Source of the DNA: an uncultured Clostridia bacterium
GTDB lineage: Bacteria > Bacillota > Clostridia > Oscillospirales > CAG-272
NCBI GenBank assembly: GCA_948466345.1
Contig: CAOKAC010000002.1
Location: 298,453-362,452, forward strand
Reading direction: 5' to 3'
DNA length: 64,000 nt
Both the position numbers and the translations under genes were made by a program. Shown piece by piece: positions 17,005-25,583 of the stretch (the stretch's first letter is position 1; each line of letters opens with the position of its first letter). Under the pieces are notes generated by a model. That model was not told where the DNA came from. It was given only the letters and a program-made list of their open reading frames with translations, and did not search any database.

Positions 17005-17874
17005 TCAAAGATAAGTAAATCCTGCACTGCCTAAATCTTGAATGATAGAGAGTAAGTCTTTATTTGAGCTATTGACTTCCAAAACCAAATTTCTAGTTTG
17101 GTTATCATCAAAAAGCTGATGGAGTGCATCTAAAAAAGCTTGCTTTAATGCTTCATTGTTAAAGTATGTATCTAAATTGCCGCAGTGTGCAATTCTTCTG
17201 CCGTTTGATACGGTTTTCCCCCATATATGAACGCCGCCAATATACTGGCGTACCTCTTGCAATGCATACAGCAGTGCTGTGATTCCGTCACATTTCTTGG
17301 GTGTTACCTGGTGCGCCGTATACAATTGTGGAATATCAAGCGCAATGGAAAGATTTAAATTCTCTGATGCAATATACTGACAAAGCTCCTTAATTTGCGA
17401 AACGGTTGAAATTAAAAATTGACCGCCATAGTATTTGGAACCGCAGCGATTTTCAATTTGAATATTTGTTTGCGTAAATGTATTCTCGATAATCTCCTCA
17501 AAAACCTTATACGTTTCTATAAATTCTTCTATAGACTCCATATAATCGTTAAACGGCGGGTGTATCTCAATAACCTTTGGCGCATGGACAGTCTCGGTAA
17601 GTTCAATTAAAAATTCGGCAAACTTTTCTGCCCATGTTTTATTTTTCCAAAGCATAGGAATGCCGTTTTTGTTTGCTTGTATAATCTCAGGGTACTTTTG
17701 AAGAAGCGCGTTTTTAAAAAAACGGCTTCCATAACTATATTCCGTATGGAGCGAGTAAGGAGAGTCAGGACAAATTTTTTTAATATCAAAGTGACCGGCC
17801 ACCTCTTCTAAACGAAGTGGAATATCAGACGGGTACGCTTGCTTATGATATTTGACCATATGAAATTGAATCAT
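17005..17874 (-). CDS. Metal-dependent TIM-barrel protein (AP endonuclease 2/sugar isomerase-like)
   Basis: A 289-residue protein starting at the ATG at 17874 behind GGAGGGG. It has the layout of the xylose-isomerase-like TIM barrels: acidic and His residues at strand ends, E103 (VIEIHPP), E141 (IENRCGS), D180 (ALDIPQL), H216 (GVHIWGK), H230 and E266 (LEVNSS), which together could bind two or three metals. That pattern serves sugar isomerases/epimerases and endonuclease IV alike, so the reaction is unknown. The gene is AT-rich compared with the flanking feo and arg genes and sits next to a DUF6615-like gene, which suggests acquisition by transfer. Confidence 0.65.
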   Translation of the reverse strand: MIQFHMVKYHKQAYPSDIPLRLEEVAGHFDIKKICPDSPYSLHTEYSYGSRFFKNALLQKYPEIIQANKNGIPMLWKNKTWAEKFAEFLIELTETVHAPKVIEIHPPFNDYMESIEEFIETYKVFEEIIENTFTQTNIQIENRCGSKYYGGQFLISTVSQIKELCQYIASENLNLSIALDIPQLYTAHQVTPKKCDGITALLYALQEVRQYIGGVHIWGKTVSNGRRIAHCGNLDTYFNNEALKQAFLDALHQLFDDNQTRNLVLEVNSSNKDLLSIIQDLGSAGFTYL

Positions 17875-17919
17875 GGAATCCCCTCCTATATGCATATTAT
17901 GAAACAATCTTACCACAAA

Positions 17920-17965
17920 AGCTAAAAGAAGTCGATCCTTTTACAGCATGCGGCTTCTTTTAGCT
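17920..17965. repeat. Inverted repeat, possible terminator
   Basis: AGCTAAAAGAAG (17920-17931) and CTTCTTTTAGCT (17954-17965) are perfect 12-bp arms around 22 bp. It lies downstream of the DUF6615-like gene and upstream of the TIM-barrel gene. On the minus strand it is followed by TTTTG, so it may terminate the upstream gene. Confidence 0.55.
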
Positions 17966-18055
17966 AGAAAAATGCTGCTTTAGAAAAGCGAACACAAACA
18001 TAGTGATGGCATTTGTTCACAAAATAGTACACATTTAATAGCCTTACTTATTATT

Positions 18056-18862
18056 TTATCTTGTATCCATTACAACAACTCCTGCTAAATTACCGATTTC
18101 ATAACGAAATTCACTTTCAAACCACGACAAATCCTCCTGGCTGTTTCGCTCTATTAAAGTTTGTACATATGTGGGTAAATTTCTATATTGATGTACGATC
18201 CCCCGAATGGAATTTTTATCATCCAAAAAATCTCTAAAGTGAAAATTAAGCTCGCTTAAAAAATTCGGTGACACTTTGGAATCCTTAAAAATAACATCCA
18301 ATAAAGATAACCCAAAGGAGGCGTCGATTAATTCTTCTTCAGGTATTTTTCTTCGGGGAAAACCAAAAATATTTTTTTGCAGGGCAAACGCTGATGTCAA
18401 AAAGCATCCGTTTGTACAAAACTCACACCATTTTAATGTCTCTTTTGAAACATAATCTATATTGGAAATCTGTTTATTTATATCTGGTTGGCAGCAAGAA
18501 TAGTATGCATATAACGGAAGCGCGTGTCTTTCCTTTGCTGTTTTAATTAATAAATCTATTTGCATTCCATTTTTATTGCTATAATTAATGAGCGGGTAAT
18601 TATCAACATTGGGTCTTAGCTTTTTGGCTTGTACCAACAAACGATATGCTTGGATTTCATAATCAGCATTATAAGATAAAATCCACCACTCCCAATCAGA
18701 GCCGTTGCCTGCTTCTTCGTTTCTGGTGAAAGTTTTATAATAGATTTTTGAACTTTGTTGAGAAATACTATATAGCAACCAATCTGTCAAGGATTCTTCT
18801 TTAACAAATGGTTGATTCTTTAACCATGCATAGCAATACTTAGATGTTGAATGAAACACCAT
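18056..18862 (-). CDS. DUF6615-like protein, possible PD-(D/E)XK-type nuclease
   Basis: A 268-residue protein starting at the ATG at 18862 (GGGAG 7 bp upstream; an earlier in-frame ATG at 18880 has no site). Near the N-terminus are EESLTDWLL and GSDWEWW (D56, E58), followed after a strand by LLVQAKKL (Q78-x-K80). An early Glu, then Asp, then Q/E-x-K is the order of a PD-(D/E)XK nuclease core, so a DNase-like fold is plausible but unproven. Sequence memory places it with DUF6615 proteins of unknown function. AT-rich codon use sets it apart from its neighbours. Confidence 0.55.
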   Translation of the reverse strand: MVFHSTSKYCYAWLKNQPFVKEESLTDWLLYSISQQSSKIYYKTFTRNEEAGNGSDWEWWILSYNADYEIQAYRLLVQAKKLRPNVDNYPLINYSNKNGMQIDLLIKTAKERHALPLYAYYSCCQPDINKQISNIDYVSKETLKWCEFCTNGCFLTSAFALQKNIFGFPRRKIPEEELIDASFGLSLLDVIFKDSKVSPNFLSELNFHFRDFLDDKNSIRGIVHQYRNLPTYVQTLIERNSQEDLSWFESEFRYEIGNLAGVVVMDTR

Positions 18863-19317
18863 CGCTATTCTCCCTTGCATCCGCTCAAGTTAATTTTTGT
18901 TGTAATCCAGTTCTTTTCAGTTCATTTTTCTATGAATGTGAAAAAGTGGAATATTGTAAAGTCAATTGACATTTTTGGGGATCTGCTACAATGTCTTCTG
19001 GTATTTCAGGATAAAGTATCGTATAGGAGGTTAAGTTTTTTATCCCATCCAGATTTTACTTCGTGATTTTGTAATTGTACAAGAGTCAACACATTTAAAT
19101 TCATCTTCTACTTTCTCTAAATTTTACTTTTTCGTTGCTATATTTGAATAATATTAGATTTATTTATATTATATCATCATGATTTGCATATTTGTGTCGT
19201 ATTTTGACCAATTAATCCCGCAAAAACATGTAAAAGTCTGTAAAAAGAAGTACAAAGGAAAAACCTCGCATTCCCTTGAAACCAAAGGAAATGTGAGGTT
19301 TTTCACATGTTTTCAAA
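18863..19317. other. AT-rich intergenic region
   Basis: About 450 bp with no supportable gene. It contains the tRNA-Pro terminator near its right end. A TTGACA at 18965 has no well-spaced -10. No repeats, RNA motif or convincing small gene were seen. Confidence 0.5.
19260..19303 (-). terminator. Terminator of the tRNA-Pro gene
   Basis: A long imperfect stem (AACCTC...CCTT with AAGG...GAGGTT) flanked by A and T runs, just past the tRNA 3' end on the minus strand. Confidence 0.75.
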
Positions 19318-19394
19318 TGGTCGGAGTGACTGGATTCGAACCAGCGGCCTCTTGGTCCCGAACCAAGCGCTCTACCGAACTGAGCCACACCCCG
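19318..19394 (-). tRNA. tRNA-Pro (CGG)
   Basis: The minus strand folds into a cloverleaf. Acceptor CGGGGTG pairs with CACTCCG (one G-T pair). The anticodon stem TTGG/CCAA encloses loop TTCGGGA with anticodon CGG, and the T arm contains GGTTCGAATCC. The 3' CCA is encoded at 19320-19318. Confidence 0.93.
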
Positions 19395-19411
19395 GTATTT
19401 TTATCTTATAT

Positions 19412-19440
19412 ATTTTATCACGCGATTGATTTATTGTCAA
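19412..19440 (-). promoter_or_regulatory. Promoter of tRNA-Pro
   Basis: On the minus strand TTGACA (19440-19435), 17 bp, TAAAAT (19417-19412), 18 bp before the tRNA 5' end. Confidence 0.8.
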
Positions 19441-19623
19441 CTATTTTTCAATAAATTTTCCACTGTAAAAAATCTGTTTTCCGGTAGAAATTTGTCCACA
19501 GGCTGTATATAATATAGAGTAAGCGACAAATGTATCGGTTTTCTGCACCAAGCGATTTTTATGTAAGCCGCTCAATTTGCAAATGTCCCGATTGCCGCAC
19601 CACACTTTACAAAGGAGCAAAAA

Positions 19624-20463
19624 ATGCATAAGAAACTTCTGTTTTTGATTTTGGCAATTGTGCTGGTGGTTGCCAGCGTGATTGTTTCCATTGTCATCAT
19701 TTGCAAAAGCGGCAGCAAGCGCCCCAATCCCGAAGAGTCAGAGAACACAACAGAGCAGGATACGATTGAAGAGACGACACAATCTGAACAAACACAGCCG
19801 GAACCGGATACAACTGCGGCCCCCAACACAGAGGAGGAGGATACGTCTGCCCCGGACACGCCCATATCTCTGCCGGCAAACTCCGACGCCCATAAATCCG
19901 CTAATTTTGGAAATGTGCTGTTTATTGGAGATTCCCGTACAGTAGGATTAAGGGATTATGCTGACTTGGGAGCAGCTGACGTATTTGCTGAAAATGGCCT
20001 GAACATATTCCGCCTTTTTAAGGACGCAGTAAATGTGCCGGGAAAAGGGCAGATTACATTGGAAAATCTGCTGCTCTCCAATCAGTATGACAAAATTTAT
20101 GTTATGCTGGGCATCAACGAAATTGGCTACAATTTAGATAAAGTAATAGAAAAATTTGGTCATGCGATAGACAAGCTCCAAAACTATCAGCCCAATACAA
20201 CGATATATATTCAGGCAAATTTGATGATTCAAAAAAGCCGCTCCGATAGAGACTCTATATACAATAACGCCAATATGCGGTATTTAAACGATCACATGGC
20301 TGCTTTCGGCGATGGTATTAAACGGATTTTCATAGATGTAAATCCCCTGTTCGGCGATGGTGCAGGAAATCTTGCTCCCCAATACGCTTGCGATGATTTT
20401 CATTTGATTGGCGTATACTATACTGTATGGGCCGATTGGATCTGGGAAACAACCTGCCAGTAA
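19624..20463 (+). CDS. Membrane-anchored SGNH-family hydrolase (paralogue 1)
   Basis: A 279-residue protein. It has an N-terminal membrane anchor (residues about 5-27) and a Thr/Glu/Pro-rich linker (about 30-88). An SGNH/GDSL esterase domain follows, with GDSRT (Ser104), GIN (Asn165) and the D257-x2-H260 pair in CDDFH. The domain should act outside the membrane, probably as an O-acetyl esterase or transferase on cell-wall sugars. It is about half identical by eye to the gene at 23168, which is coupled to a SigV-like sigma factor, so the two are paralogues. The ATG follows AAAGGAG. Confidence 0.85.
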   Translation: MHKKLLFLILAIVLVVASVIVSIVIICKSGSKRPNPEESENTTEQDTIEETTQSEQTQPEPDTTAAPNTEEEDTSAPDTPISLPANSDAHKSANFGNVLFIGDSRTVGLRDYADLGAADVFAENGLNIFRLFKDAVNVPGKGQITLENLLLSNQYDKIYVMLGINEIGYNLDKVIEKFGHAIDKLQNYQPNTTIYIQANLMIQKSRSDRDSIYNNANMRYLNDHMAAFGDGIKRIFIDVNPLFGDGAGNLAPQYACDDFHLIGVYYTVWADWIWETTCQ

Positions 20464-20478
20464 AGATAGCTCTGCTAG

Positions 20479-20508
20479 GCGCCCTCCTTCGAGGGCGCTC
20501 TATTTTTC
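20479..20508 (+). terminator. Rho-independent terminator after SGNH paralogue 1
   Basis: GCGCCCTC (20479-20486) pairs with GAGGGCGC (20491-20498) around CTTC, followed by TCTATTTTT. Confidence 0.8.
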
Positions 20509-20546
20509 TATAAACATTTCCAGATAAAGTGATTTCCTGGGGAATA

Positions 20547-20813
20547 TTATTCCAAAAAATCCTTTCCGTGTTCCTCCAGAAAGGTTTGCGCAAATTCCTG
20601 TATCTCCGCCAGCTTAATGTTTTCATGGCATGCCAGCCGCTGATATTGACGCTCTATTTTTGTCAATAAATCCGCTCGCTTGACTTTCAGCTCACTTTCG
20701 TCAAACTCCACGCAAACAAAGTCCTCACACATGCCCATACTATTGATGGCGATATCTTCCGTCATGCATCTTTCCTTGCGATAGTAAATACAAAATTTAT
20801 TCTTACAACGCAT
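20547..20813 (-). CDS. Small cysteine-containing protein of unknown function
   Basis: An 88-residue protein behind GGGAGAG. The N-terminal half carries five Cys (residues 3, 8, 16, 29 and 34: CKNKFC, ERC, GMCEDFVC), which could bind a metal or an Fe-S cluster. The C-terminal half is a charged helix. I do not recognise the family. It stands alone on the minus strand between two plus-strand genes. Confidence 0.6.
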   Translation of the reverse strand: MRCKNKFCIYYRKERCMTEDIAINSMGMCEDFVCVEFDESELKVKRADLLTKIERQYQRLACHENIKLAEIQEFAQTFLEEHGKDFLE

Positions 20814-20945
20814 TTTTTCTCTCCCGCATCATATTTCCGCACTTATAACCTAACTGTATTATATAATATATGATACTATTGTGCAACTGTTCTGTCATTT
20901 TTTGAACTGTGTTATAAAAATCTTTTTTACAGATAAGCTTCTATC

Positions 20946-20974
20946 TTGTCATATCGACACAAATATGGTATGAT
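20946..20974 (+). promoter_or_regulatory. Promoter of the ArsC/Spx-like gene
   Basis: TTGTCA (20946-20951), 17 bp, TATGAT (20969-20974), 25 bp before the start codon. Confidence 0.7.
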
Positions 20975-20999
20975 CAAAAATAAAAAGGAGAATCCTAAA

Positions 21000-21350
21000 A
21001 TGTTATTTATAGAATATTCAAAATGCACCACCTGCCAGAAGGCAAAAAAGTGGCTGGACGAAAATGGAATTTGTTATACAGATAGAAATATTAAAGAAGA
21101 ACGCCCCACCTATACGGAGCTGGCGGAATGGTACAGGAAAAGCGGGCTTCCCCTAAAAAGATTTTTTAATACCAGCGGGCTTTTATACAAGTCCATGGGG
21201 CTCAAGGACAAGCTGCCGGATATGGCGCCGGAAGAACAGCTGCAGCTTTTGGCAACCGATGGAATGCTGGTAAAACGGCCAATTGTGGTAGATAGAGACA
21301 CCGTGCTTGTGGGATTTAAACCGGCAGAGTGGGCGCAGGCGCTTCTCTAA
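21000..21350 (+). CDS. ArsC/Spx/MgsR-family protein
   Basis: A 116-residue thioredoxin-fold protein with the redox pair C9-x2-C12 (YSKCTTCQKAK) and the C-terminal KRPIVV segment shared by arsenate reductase-like and Spx-like proteins. The ATG at 21000 has AAGGAG upstream; the frame extends back to 20946 but without a start signal. No ars genes lie nearby, so arsenate reduction is doubtful. It is more likely a thiol-stress or uncharacterised YusI-type protein. Confidence 0.87.
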   Translation: MLFIEYSKCTTCQKAKKWLDENGICYTDRNIKEERPTYTELAEWYRKSGLPLKRFFNTSGLLYKSMGLKDKLPDMAPEEQLQLLATDGMLVKRPIVVDRDTVLVGFKPAEWAQALL

Positions 21351-21382
21351 AAAAACAGTTCTTTTCCTTATTCAGTATACCC

Positions 21383-21412
21383 AAAAAGCCGGCCGGCGGG
21401 ACGGCTTTTTTG
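21383..21412 (+). terminator. Rho-independent terminator
   Basis: AAAAAGCCG (21383-21391) pairs with CGGCTTTTT (21402-21410) after the ArsC/Spx-like gene. Confidence 0.75.
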
Positions 21413-21450
21413 TGTAACAAACCATATATTTTCAAATTGTGTCAAGCACC

Positions 21451-21524
21451 TTGACTTTGTTTTATCATATACTATAATATAAGTATCAACTAAGGCTCCG
21501 CAGATCCAATCAGCGGGGCTTTGT
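21451..21524 (+). promoter_or_regulatory. Promoter and leader hairpin of the MATE gene
   Basis: TTGACT (21451-21456), 16 bp, TATAAT (21473-21478). The transcript leader contains a short GC hairpin (GCTCCGC with GCGGGGC, about 21493-21524) followed by a T-rich stretch. It may be a weak attenuator; no known riboswitch was recognised. Confidence 0.5.
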
Positions 21525-21566
21525 TACAGTTTTTCGTATAACTTTTATCCTGTATGGAGATTTCTT

Positions 21567-22991
21567 ATGGCAAAACACAGCAAAAACATTGATATGGTAA
21601 ACGGGTCTATTGTAAAGGGGCTGATCCTCTTTTCCATCCCGATCATGCTCTCCGGTACGCTCCAGCTTTTATTCAATGCGGCGGATACCGTTGTCGTAGG
21701 CCGATATGGCAGCGAAAATGCCTTGGCCGCTGTTGGGTCCACCGGAGCCCTGATCACCCTTATCGTCAATTTGTTTATGGGTCTTTCCGTAGGCTCCAGC
21801 GTAATCGCCGCGCATTGCTACGGTGCGGGCGACCGGAAAGGCGTGCAGCAGGTAGTACACACCTCTATTCTTGCCGCTGCTGTCACCGGTATTTTTGTGG
21901 GTATTCTTGGTATTGTCATATCCGCTCCTGCGCTACGTCTTATGGGCACTCCTGATGACGTAATCGAGCAGGCGTCACGTTACATGCAGATTTATTTCTG
22001 CGGAATCCCCGCAATGATGGTATTCAACTTCGGCGCTTCCATCATGCGCAGCGCAGGCGATACAAAACGCCCGCTGTATTATCTCATTGCATCCGGAATT
22101 ATCAACATTATTCTGAATCTAATACTGGTAATTCTGTTCCGCCTGGACGTAGCGGGTGTAGCCATTGCTACCGTTGTTTCCCAGATTGCATCCGCCGCGC
22201 TGATTGTAATTCACATGATGCGGTGCGACGAATGGTATAAGCTCAGCCTTAAAAAACTGAAAATCTATCCCGACAAGCTGATGAAAATTATAAAAATTGG
22301 GCTTCCGGCCGGATTGCAGGGTACTGTCTTCTCTATTTCCAACGTAGTGCTGCAAAGCTCCATCAATTCTTTTGGATCCGTGGCAATGAACGGAAACTCC
22401 GCCGCAGCCAATCTGGAAGGATTTATGTATCTTTCAGTAAATGCGTTCCACCAATCCGCCGTCTCCTTTACCGGTCAGAACATCGGTGCCGGGAAATATC
22501 AGCGAGCCGGCAAAATTATGAGAACGACTCTTTCTTTAGCGATGGCTGTAAGTATTATAATGGGCGGCGTATTCCTGCTGGCAAGACGGGAATTGCTGCA
22601 TATCTATATACCTGGCTCCGAAGAGGCTGTCGCCTTTGGCATACAGCGGCTTCTGGTAATATGTACTACATACTGTCTATGTGCCGGAACGGACGTGATG
22701 ACCGGCGTGCTTCGGGGTATGGGCGCTTCCCTTGTGCCGACCCTTATATCCGTTATTGGAATCTGCGGCACCAGGGTCCTTTGGGTATGGTTTATCTTCC
22801 CTTCTTTTCACACGCTTACCTCCCTTTATGTTTCATATCCGGTTTCCTGGTTCATCAGCTTTGCGGCCCAGTTTGTCTGCTTTATCATTGTGAAAAAGCG
22901 GATGATGCGGCGGTATCATGCAAAAAAAGAACAGGATGAAGTGTTGGAACAGCCGGCTATACTGCCGGAAGCAGCAGCCGTTTCTGAATAG
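21567..22991 (+). CDS. MATE-family multidrug efflux protein
   Basis: A 474-residue protein with 12 predicted helices and two homologous halves. It begins MVNGSIVKGLILFSIPIML and contains GNAADTVVVGRYG-like and FTGQNIGAGK segments typical of DinF/NorM-type MATE exporters, which expel cationic compounds in exchange for Na+ or H+. It is transcribed alone from its own promoter and ends in a terminator. The substrate cannot be deduced. Confidence 0.92.
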   Translation: MAKHSKNIDMVNGSIVKGLILFSIPIMLSGTLQLLFNAADTVVVGRYGSENALAAVGSTGALITLIVNLFMGLSVGSSVIAAHCYGAGDRKGVQQVVHTSILAAAVTGIFVGILGIVISAPALRLMGTPDDVIEQASRYMQIYFCGIPAMMVFNFGASIMRSAGDTKRPLYYLIASGIINIILNLILVILFRLDVAGVAIATVVSQIASAALIVIHMMRCDEWYKLSLKKLKIYPDKLMKIIKIGLPAGLQGTVFSISNVVLQSSINSFGSVAMNGNSAAANLEGFMYLSVNAFHQSAVSFTGQNIGAGKYQRAGKIMRTTLSLAMAVSIIMGGVFLLARRELLHIYIPGSEEAVAFGIQRLLVICTTYCLCAGTDVMTGVLRGMGASLVPTLISVIGICGTRVLWVWFIFPSFHTLTSLYVSYPVSWFISFAAQFVCFIIVKKRMMRRYHAKKEQDEVLEQPAILPEAAAVSE

Positions 22992-22997
22992 AAACCC

Positions 22998-23036
22998 CAA
23001 AAAGCCCCACCGCATAATGCGGTGGGGCTTTTTTAT
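22998..23036 (+). terminator. Rho-independent terminator after the MATE gene
   Basis: AAGCCCCACCGCA pairs with TGCGGTGGGGCTT around a 3-nt loop, flanked by A and T runs. Confidence 0.9.
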
Positions 23037-23167
23037 AAAATTTGAAAAATATTGTCACCTTTTGTCTTTACCGTGCATCTATATATCAAAAGCAGCAAAC
23101 TGGCAGGGCTGTTATGTGCCCACCGTTTGACGCATTATTTCTATATTTGCAATTTTGAGAGGTAGCA

Positions 23168-24001
23168 ATGAAAAAGGCAGGCATTATTACGATTCTATCC
23201 CTTACAGCCGTTTCCGTCATACTGTTTATAGTTTTCTGGAACACCTCGGCCGCCACTGCAGGCATGGAAGATACCACTATATCCGATTCCACACAGGCAA
23301 GCAGTCCTGAAACGGAAGTGTACATACCGGAAACCGAAACCGCTCCGGCGCAGACCACTCTGTCGTGGGAGAGTACAGACAGCCCACCGGAGGAGTCCGC
23401 GGATGCAAGACCTGTGTCTACTGTCACAATGGAAGACGCTCTGTTTATTGGAGATTCCAGAACAGTAGGGCTGATGGACTACGCACAAATTGACGGTGCA
23501 AGCTTTTTTGCCAGTGTAGGCATGAACGTGTACAACATCCACAGCAAACCCGTATCTGTACCCTCCATCGGAAAAATAACCCTGGAGGATTTGCTGCAAA
23601 GCAAAAGGTATGGTAAAATATATATTATGCTGGGTATCAACGAGCTAGGCTATAACATGAACAGAACAGTAGAAAAATATAACGAGCTTACTAGGTATAT
23701 TAGAGAAAAGCAGCCCGATGCATTTATTTTTATTCAGGCTAATCTGTGTGTTACAAAAAGTCGTTCCGACACAGATAAAATTATCAATAACACCACTATC
23801 AGCAAGCTGAATACAGCTTTGGCAGCGCTCGCAGATGGAGAAACCATTTTCTATCTGGACGCCAATACGATATTTAACGACGGCAATGGAAATTTGCCCC
23901 TTGAAAAATGTATTGACAGCGCCCATCTTTATGGGAAATATTATTTTGAGTGGGGTCAATGGATCATGGAGCAAACTGCGGCACACATCAGGGAGGGTTA
24001 A
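23168..24001 (+). CDS. Membrane-anchored SGNH-family hydrolase (paralogue 2), first gene of the sigma operon
   Basis: A 277-residue protein with the same plan as the gene at 19624. It has an N-terminal anchor (about 5-25), a Thr/Glu/Ser-rich linker, and an SGNH domain with GDSRT (Ser97), GIN (Asn158) and D250-x2-H253. It is separated by 2 bp from an ECF sigma gene that is itself coupled to an RsiV-like anti-sigma. In Bacillus subtilis the SigV regulon includes oatA, whose C-terminal domain is SGNH and O-acetylates peptidoglycan against lysozyme. By analogy this enzyme may modify wall sugars, but it lacks the OatA acyltransferase-3 membrane domain. Confidence 0.85.
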   Translation: MKKAGIITILSLTAVSVILFIVFWNTSAATAGMEDTTISDSTQASSPETEVYIPETETAPAQTTLSWESTDSPPEESADARPVSTVTMEDALFIGDSRTVGLMDYAQIDGASFFASVGMNVYNIHSKPVSVPSIGKITLEDLLQSKRYGKIYIMLGINELGYNMNRTVEKYNELTRYIREKQPDAFIFIQANLCVTKSRSDTDKIINNTTISKLNTALAALADGETIFYLDANTIFNDGNGNLPLEKCIDSAHLYGKYYFEWGQWIMEQTAAHIREG

Positions 24002-24003
24002 CT

Positions 24004-24495
24004 TTGACAGACAAGGATGTGTTTGTAAGGCACATACGGCAATATGAGCGGACAATGTACGCTTTGGCCTTTTCAATTGTACGAAATACAGCGGATGCGG
24101 CTGAGGTGATCAGCGAATCCATATATCGAGCTTATAAAAATTTAGATACTCTGAAACAAGATGCTTCTTTTAAGCCGTGGATACTTCGTATTGTACACAA
24201 CACGGCAGTGGAGATAATTCGCAAAAATGAAAAAATCACACCTGTGGAAGAATTTACAGAGACTGCCGACAACGGAAATGAAAATACAATTGTTACAAAA
24301 CTTGCGCTGCACGCAGCCGTTGCGCAGCTTCAGGTTCCCTATCGGACTGTTGTTGTATTGTTTTACTTTGAAAATTTCTCCATATCGGAAATTTCGCAAA
24401 TCACAGGTGCAAACAGTATCGCCGTAAGAAAACAGCTTTCCCGAGCCAGAAAAATGCTGCGGGAAATTTTGCAGGAGGATTTTACAAATGCATGA
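24004..24495 (+). CDS. ECF-type RNA polymerase sigma factor (SigV-like)
   Basis: A 163-residue ECF sigma factor with region 2 at about residues 8-80 and region 4 at about 95-155 (VPYRTVVVLFYFENFSISEIS, then a helix-turn-helix ending SRARKMLR). I choose the TTG at 24004 because GGGAGGG lies 6 bp upstream and it starts 2 bp after the previous stop. Its end overlaps the anti-sigma start (ATGCATGA). The context points to a SigV-like envelope-stress sigma factor. Confidence 0.88.
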   Translation: MTDKDVFVRHIRQYERTMYALAFSIVRNTADAAEVISESIYRAYKNLDTLKQDASFKPWILRIVHNTAVEIIRKNEKITPVEEFTETADNGNENTIVTKLALHAAVAQLQVPYRTVVVLFYFENFSISEISQITGANSIAVRKQLSRARKMLREILQEDFTNA

Positions 24496-25387
24496 CTTTG
24501 ACAAATATATAAAAAGCTGGGCTGCGCAGGATCCCATTGAAGTCCCCGATTCAGTGAAAAATCGCATAGAACAGGTCCTTGCCGATTTGCCTGAAAAGAG
24601 CCCCGCCGCATGTGCAAAGCGCATGCGCGTATTTCCACGGATTGCCGCCGCTGCCGCCGGATTTATTTTCACAACTCTTTTTCTGCTTCCGAATATAAGC
24701 GCCTCCTATGGGCAGGCGCTGCAGCAAGTTCCTGTAATTGGAGATATTGTCCGGGTAGTCACCATCCGAAACTATTTTTATTCTGATGACAAGCACGAAA
24801 TGGATATCGATGTTCCCAAAGTGGAAGATGCAAACAATACAGCATTTGATTCCATAAACGAGGATGTAAAAACGCTGACAGACGCACTGATGCACCGTTT
24901 TTACGACGACCTTGCATCTATCGGAGACAACGGACACAGTTCGGTTTATGTTGACTATGAAACGATTACCAACTCATCTCGCTGGTTTACTTTAAAACTT
25001 CGTGTACATGAAGCAGCCGGAAGCAGCAACACATATTATAAATACTATCACTTCAATAAACGCACTGGAAAAATAGTAAAATTAGGCGATATGGCATTGG
25101 ATGATGGCTTCTATGACGCCGTACAACAGGAGATAGAAAAACAAATGCTGGAAGCTATGCAAAAGGACAGCGATTTAAAATATTGGGTACAAGACAGCAC
25201 GTTCGGCAATGATATCGTATCCATTCATGCAGAACATAATTTTTACTGGAATGAAAACGGTGATCTTGTAATTCCATTTGACAAGTATGAGGTAGCTCCC
25301 GGGTATATGGGAACGCCGGAATTTACAATTGAAAAAGAGCTATTTGTGGATTTCCTGCTGCCGGAATTTGCGGATACGATTTCGTAA
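24488..25387 (+). CDS. RsiV-like anti-sigma factor (DUF3298 domain)
   Basis: A 299-residue single-pass protein. The cytoplasmic N-terminus (about 1-45) should bind the sigma factor. A helix spans about 47-67. The outer part contains a DUF4163/DUF3298-like domain (about 110-295; HFNKRTGKIVKLGDM and NGDLVIPFDKYEVAPGYMG are typical). In B. subtilis RsiV this domain binds lysozyme, which triggers proteolysis and frees SigV. Direct 8-bp overlap with the sigma gene supports the pairing. Lysozyme as ligand is inference. Confidence 0.85.
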   Translation: MHDFDKYIKSWAAQDPIEVPDSVKNRIEQVLADLPEKSPAACAKRMRVFPRIAAAAAGFIFTTLFLLPNISASYGQALQQVPVIGDIVRVVTIRNYFYSDDKHEMDIDVPKVEDANNTAFDSINEDVKTLTDALMHRFYDDLASIGDNGHSSVYVDYETITNSSRWFTLKLRVHEAAGSSNTYYKYYHFNKRTGKIVKLGDMALDDGFYDAVQQEIEKQMLEAMQKDSDLKYWVQDSTFGNDIVSIHAEHNFYWNENGDLVIPFDKYEVAPGYMGTPEFTIEKELFVDFLLPEFADTIS

Positions 25388-25403
25388 ACATTTTCTAACC
25401 AAA

Positions 25404-25433
25404 CAAAAAAGCCTCCCTACCGGGCGGCTTTTC
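25404..25433 (+). terminator. Rho-independent terminator after the sigma operon
   Basis: A-run, then GCCTCCC/GGGCGGC (one mismatch) around a short loop, then TTTT. Confidence 0.7.
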
Positions 25434-25583
25434 TATTGTCTAAGGACTTTCAGCGGATTTGTGAGGCGTTTAAACTCTTTTAATACAAGCCTTCAAAATG
25501 GAAAAAGCAACCTGAAAAGCTTGAAGTTGGTAAGCCAAGCACGGTTAATTAAAACCAAATACATTCCAATTGCAATTGTCTTA

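Noticed and set aside
19179..19454. Plus-strand open frame containing a GVTGFEPAAS-type peptide
   Set aside because: This is the well-known false translation of the complementary strand of a tRNA gene; it covers tRNA-Pro.
21484..21566. Riboswitch in the MATE leader
   Set aside because: Only a single short hairpin is seen; no conserved guanidine, preQ1 or other aptamer core could be recognised.
25441..25583. Possible remnant of a mobile element between the sigma operon and the esterase
   Set aside because: No inverted ends, recombinase fragment or direct repeat could be shown.
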